This document shows positions 63,934 to 64,000 of a stretch of 64,000 nt of DNA, piece by piece. A program made the position numbers and the translations under genes. Origin of the DNA: Methylocystis echinoides (lineage in GTDB: Bacteria; Pseudomonadota; Alphaproteobacteria; Rhizobiales; Beijerinckiaceae); the NCBI RefSeq assembly GCF_027923385.1, contig NZ_BSEC01000001.1, positions 3,508,001 through 3,572,000 on the forward strand. The letters are read 5' to 3'. Under the pieces are notes generated by a model. It was not told where the DNA came from. It made no database searches and saw nothing but the letters and a program-made list of their open reading frames with translations. Each line of letters starts with the position of its first letter. Position 1 is the stretch's first letter.

Positions 63934-64000
63934 GGCCGCGGCCGCGTCCTGGGGACGCGCCCGGTCAACGCCATTGCGGGGGGAACGACTCGATCCGGAG

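Overview
The window reads as a chromosomal segment of an alphaproteobacterial (type II) methanotroph of the Methylocystis/Methylosinus kind. Two things support this. There is a copper membrane monooxygenase operon in the order A-B-C, the pxmABC arrangement. The housekeeping blocks are typically alphaproteobacterial: the ctaC-ctaD-ctaB-ctaG-ctaE-SURF1-thrC cytochrome oxidase cluster, the split atpI-B-E-F'-F operon, hisZ-hisG, and ffs-dnaX-ybaB-recR. GC looks high (about two thirds by eye) from 23 kb onward and clearly lower from 3 to 23 kb, so the left third is accessory DNA.

Layout. 0-3.1 kb: an IS66-type element (40-3080) with matching terminal repeats, three tnp genes and a frameshifted passenger gene. 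3.1-8.6 kb: an MmeI-like DNA methyltransferase and a DEAD/DEAH helicase whose 3' end is cut off by the IS, then two small mobile-element cargo genes (DUF6641, DUF6876). 8.7-15.4 kb: the pxm locus. It holds pxmA-pxmB-pxmC, a tautomerase gene broken by one stop codon and an enolase-superfamily gene on the minus strand, a divergent LysR regulator, and a convergent secreted major-royal-jelly-type protein. 15.4-25.5 kb: a sparse stretch of small genes (cspA, rpsU, a secreted seven-repeat Trp/Cys protein, a zinc-ribbon protein, a CIA30-like protein, a nitrogenase-associated ArsC-like protein) with two good candidate small RNAs.

25.5-39.9 kb: exported phosphatase-like and DsbA-like proteins; an RND efflux pump operon that runs into AhpD-like and rhodanese genes; recR, ybaB, dnaX and the 4.5S RNA gene; a DUF4239 membrane protein; a hemerythrin-HHE protein with an odd tail; hisZ and hisG. 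40-42.1 kb: a horizontally acquired-looking pair, a CesT-type type III secretion chaperone and a kinase-fold effector-like protein. 42.2-52 kb: a WecG-family glycosyltransferase, a GNAT acetyltransferase, thrC and the aa3-type cytochrome c oxidase structural and assembly genes. 52-64 kb: an IalB-family protein, the F0 part of ATP synthase, smc, chaC, glyQ and a DUF2778 (L,D-transpeptidase-like) protein.

The core genes cover electron transfer to oxygen (cta genes), proton-driven ATP synthesis (F0), histidine and threonine synthesis, and chromosome maintenance (dnaX, recR, smc). The pxm locus probably adds an alternative copper monooxygenase whose expression is controlled by the adjacent LysR protein. 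The most unusual items are the pxm locus with its extra enzymes, the IS-truncated methyltransferase/helicase pair, the effector/chaperone pair, and the two candidate small RNAs. No tRNA, rRNA or CRISPR array was seen.
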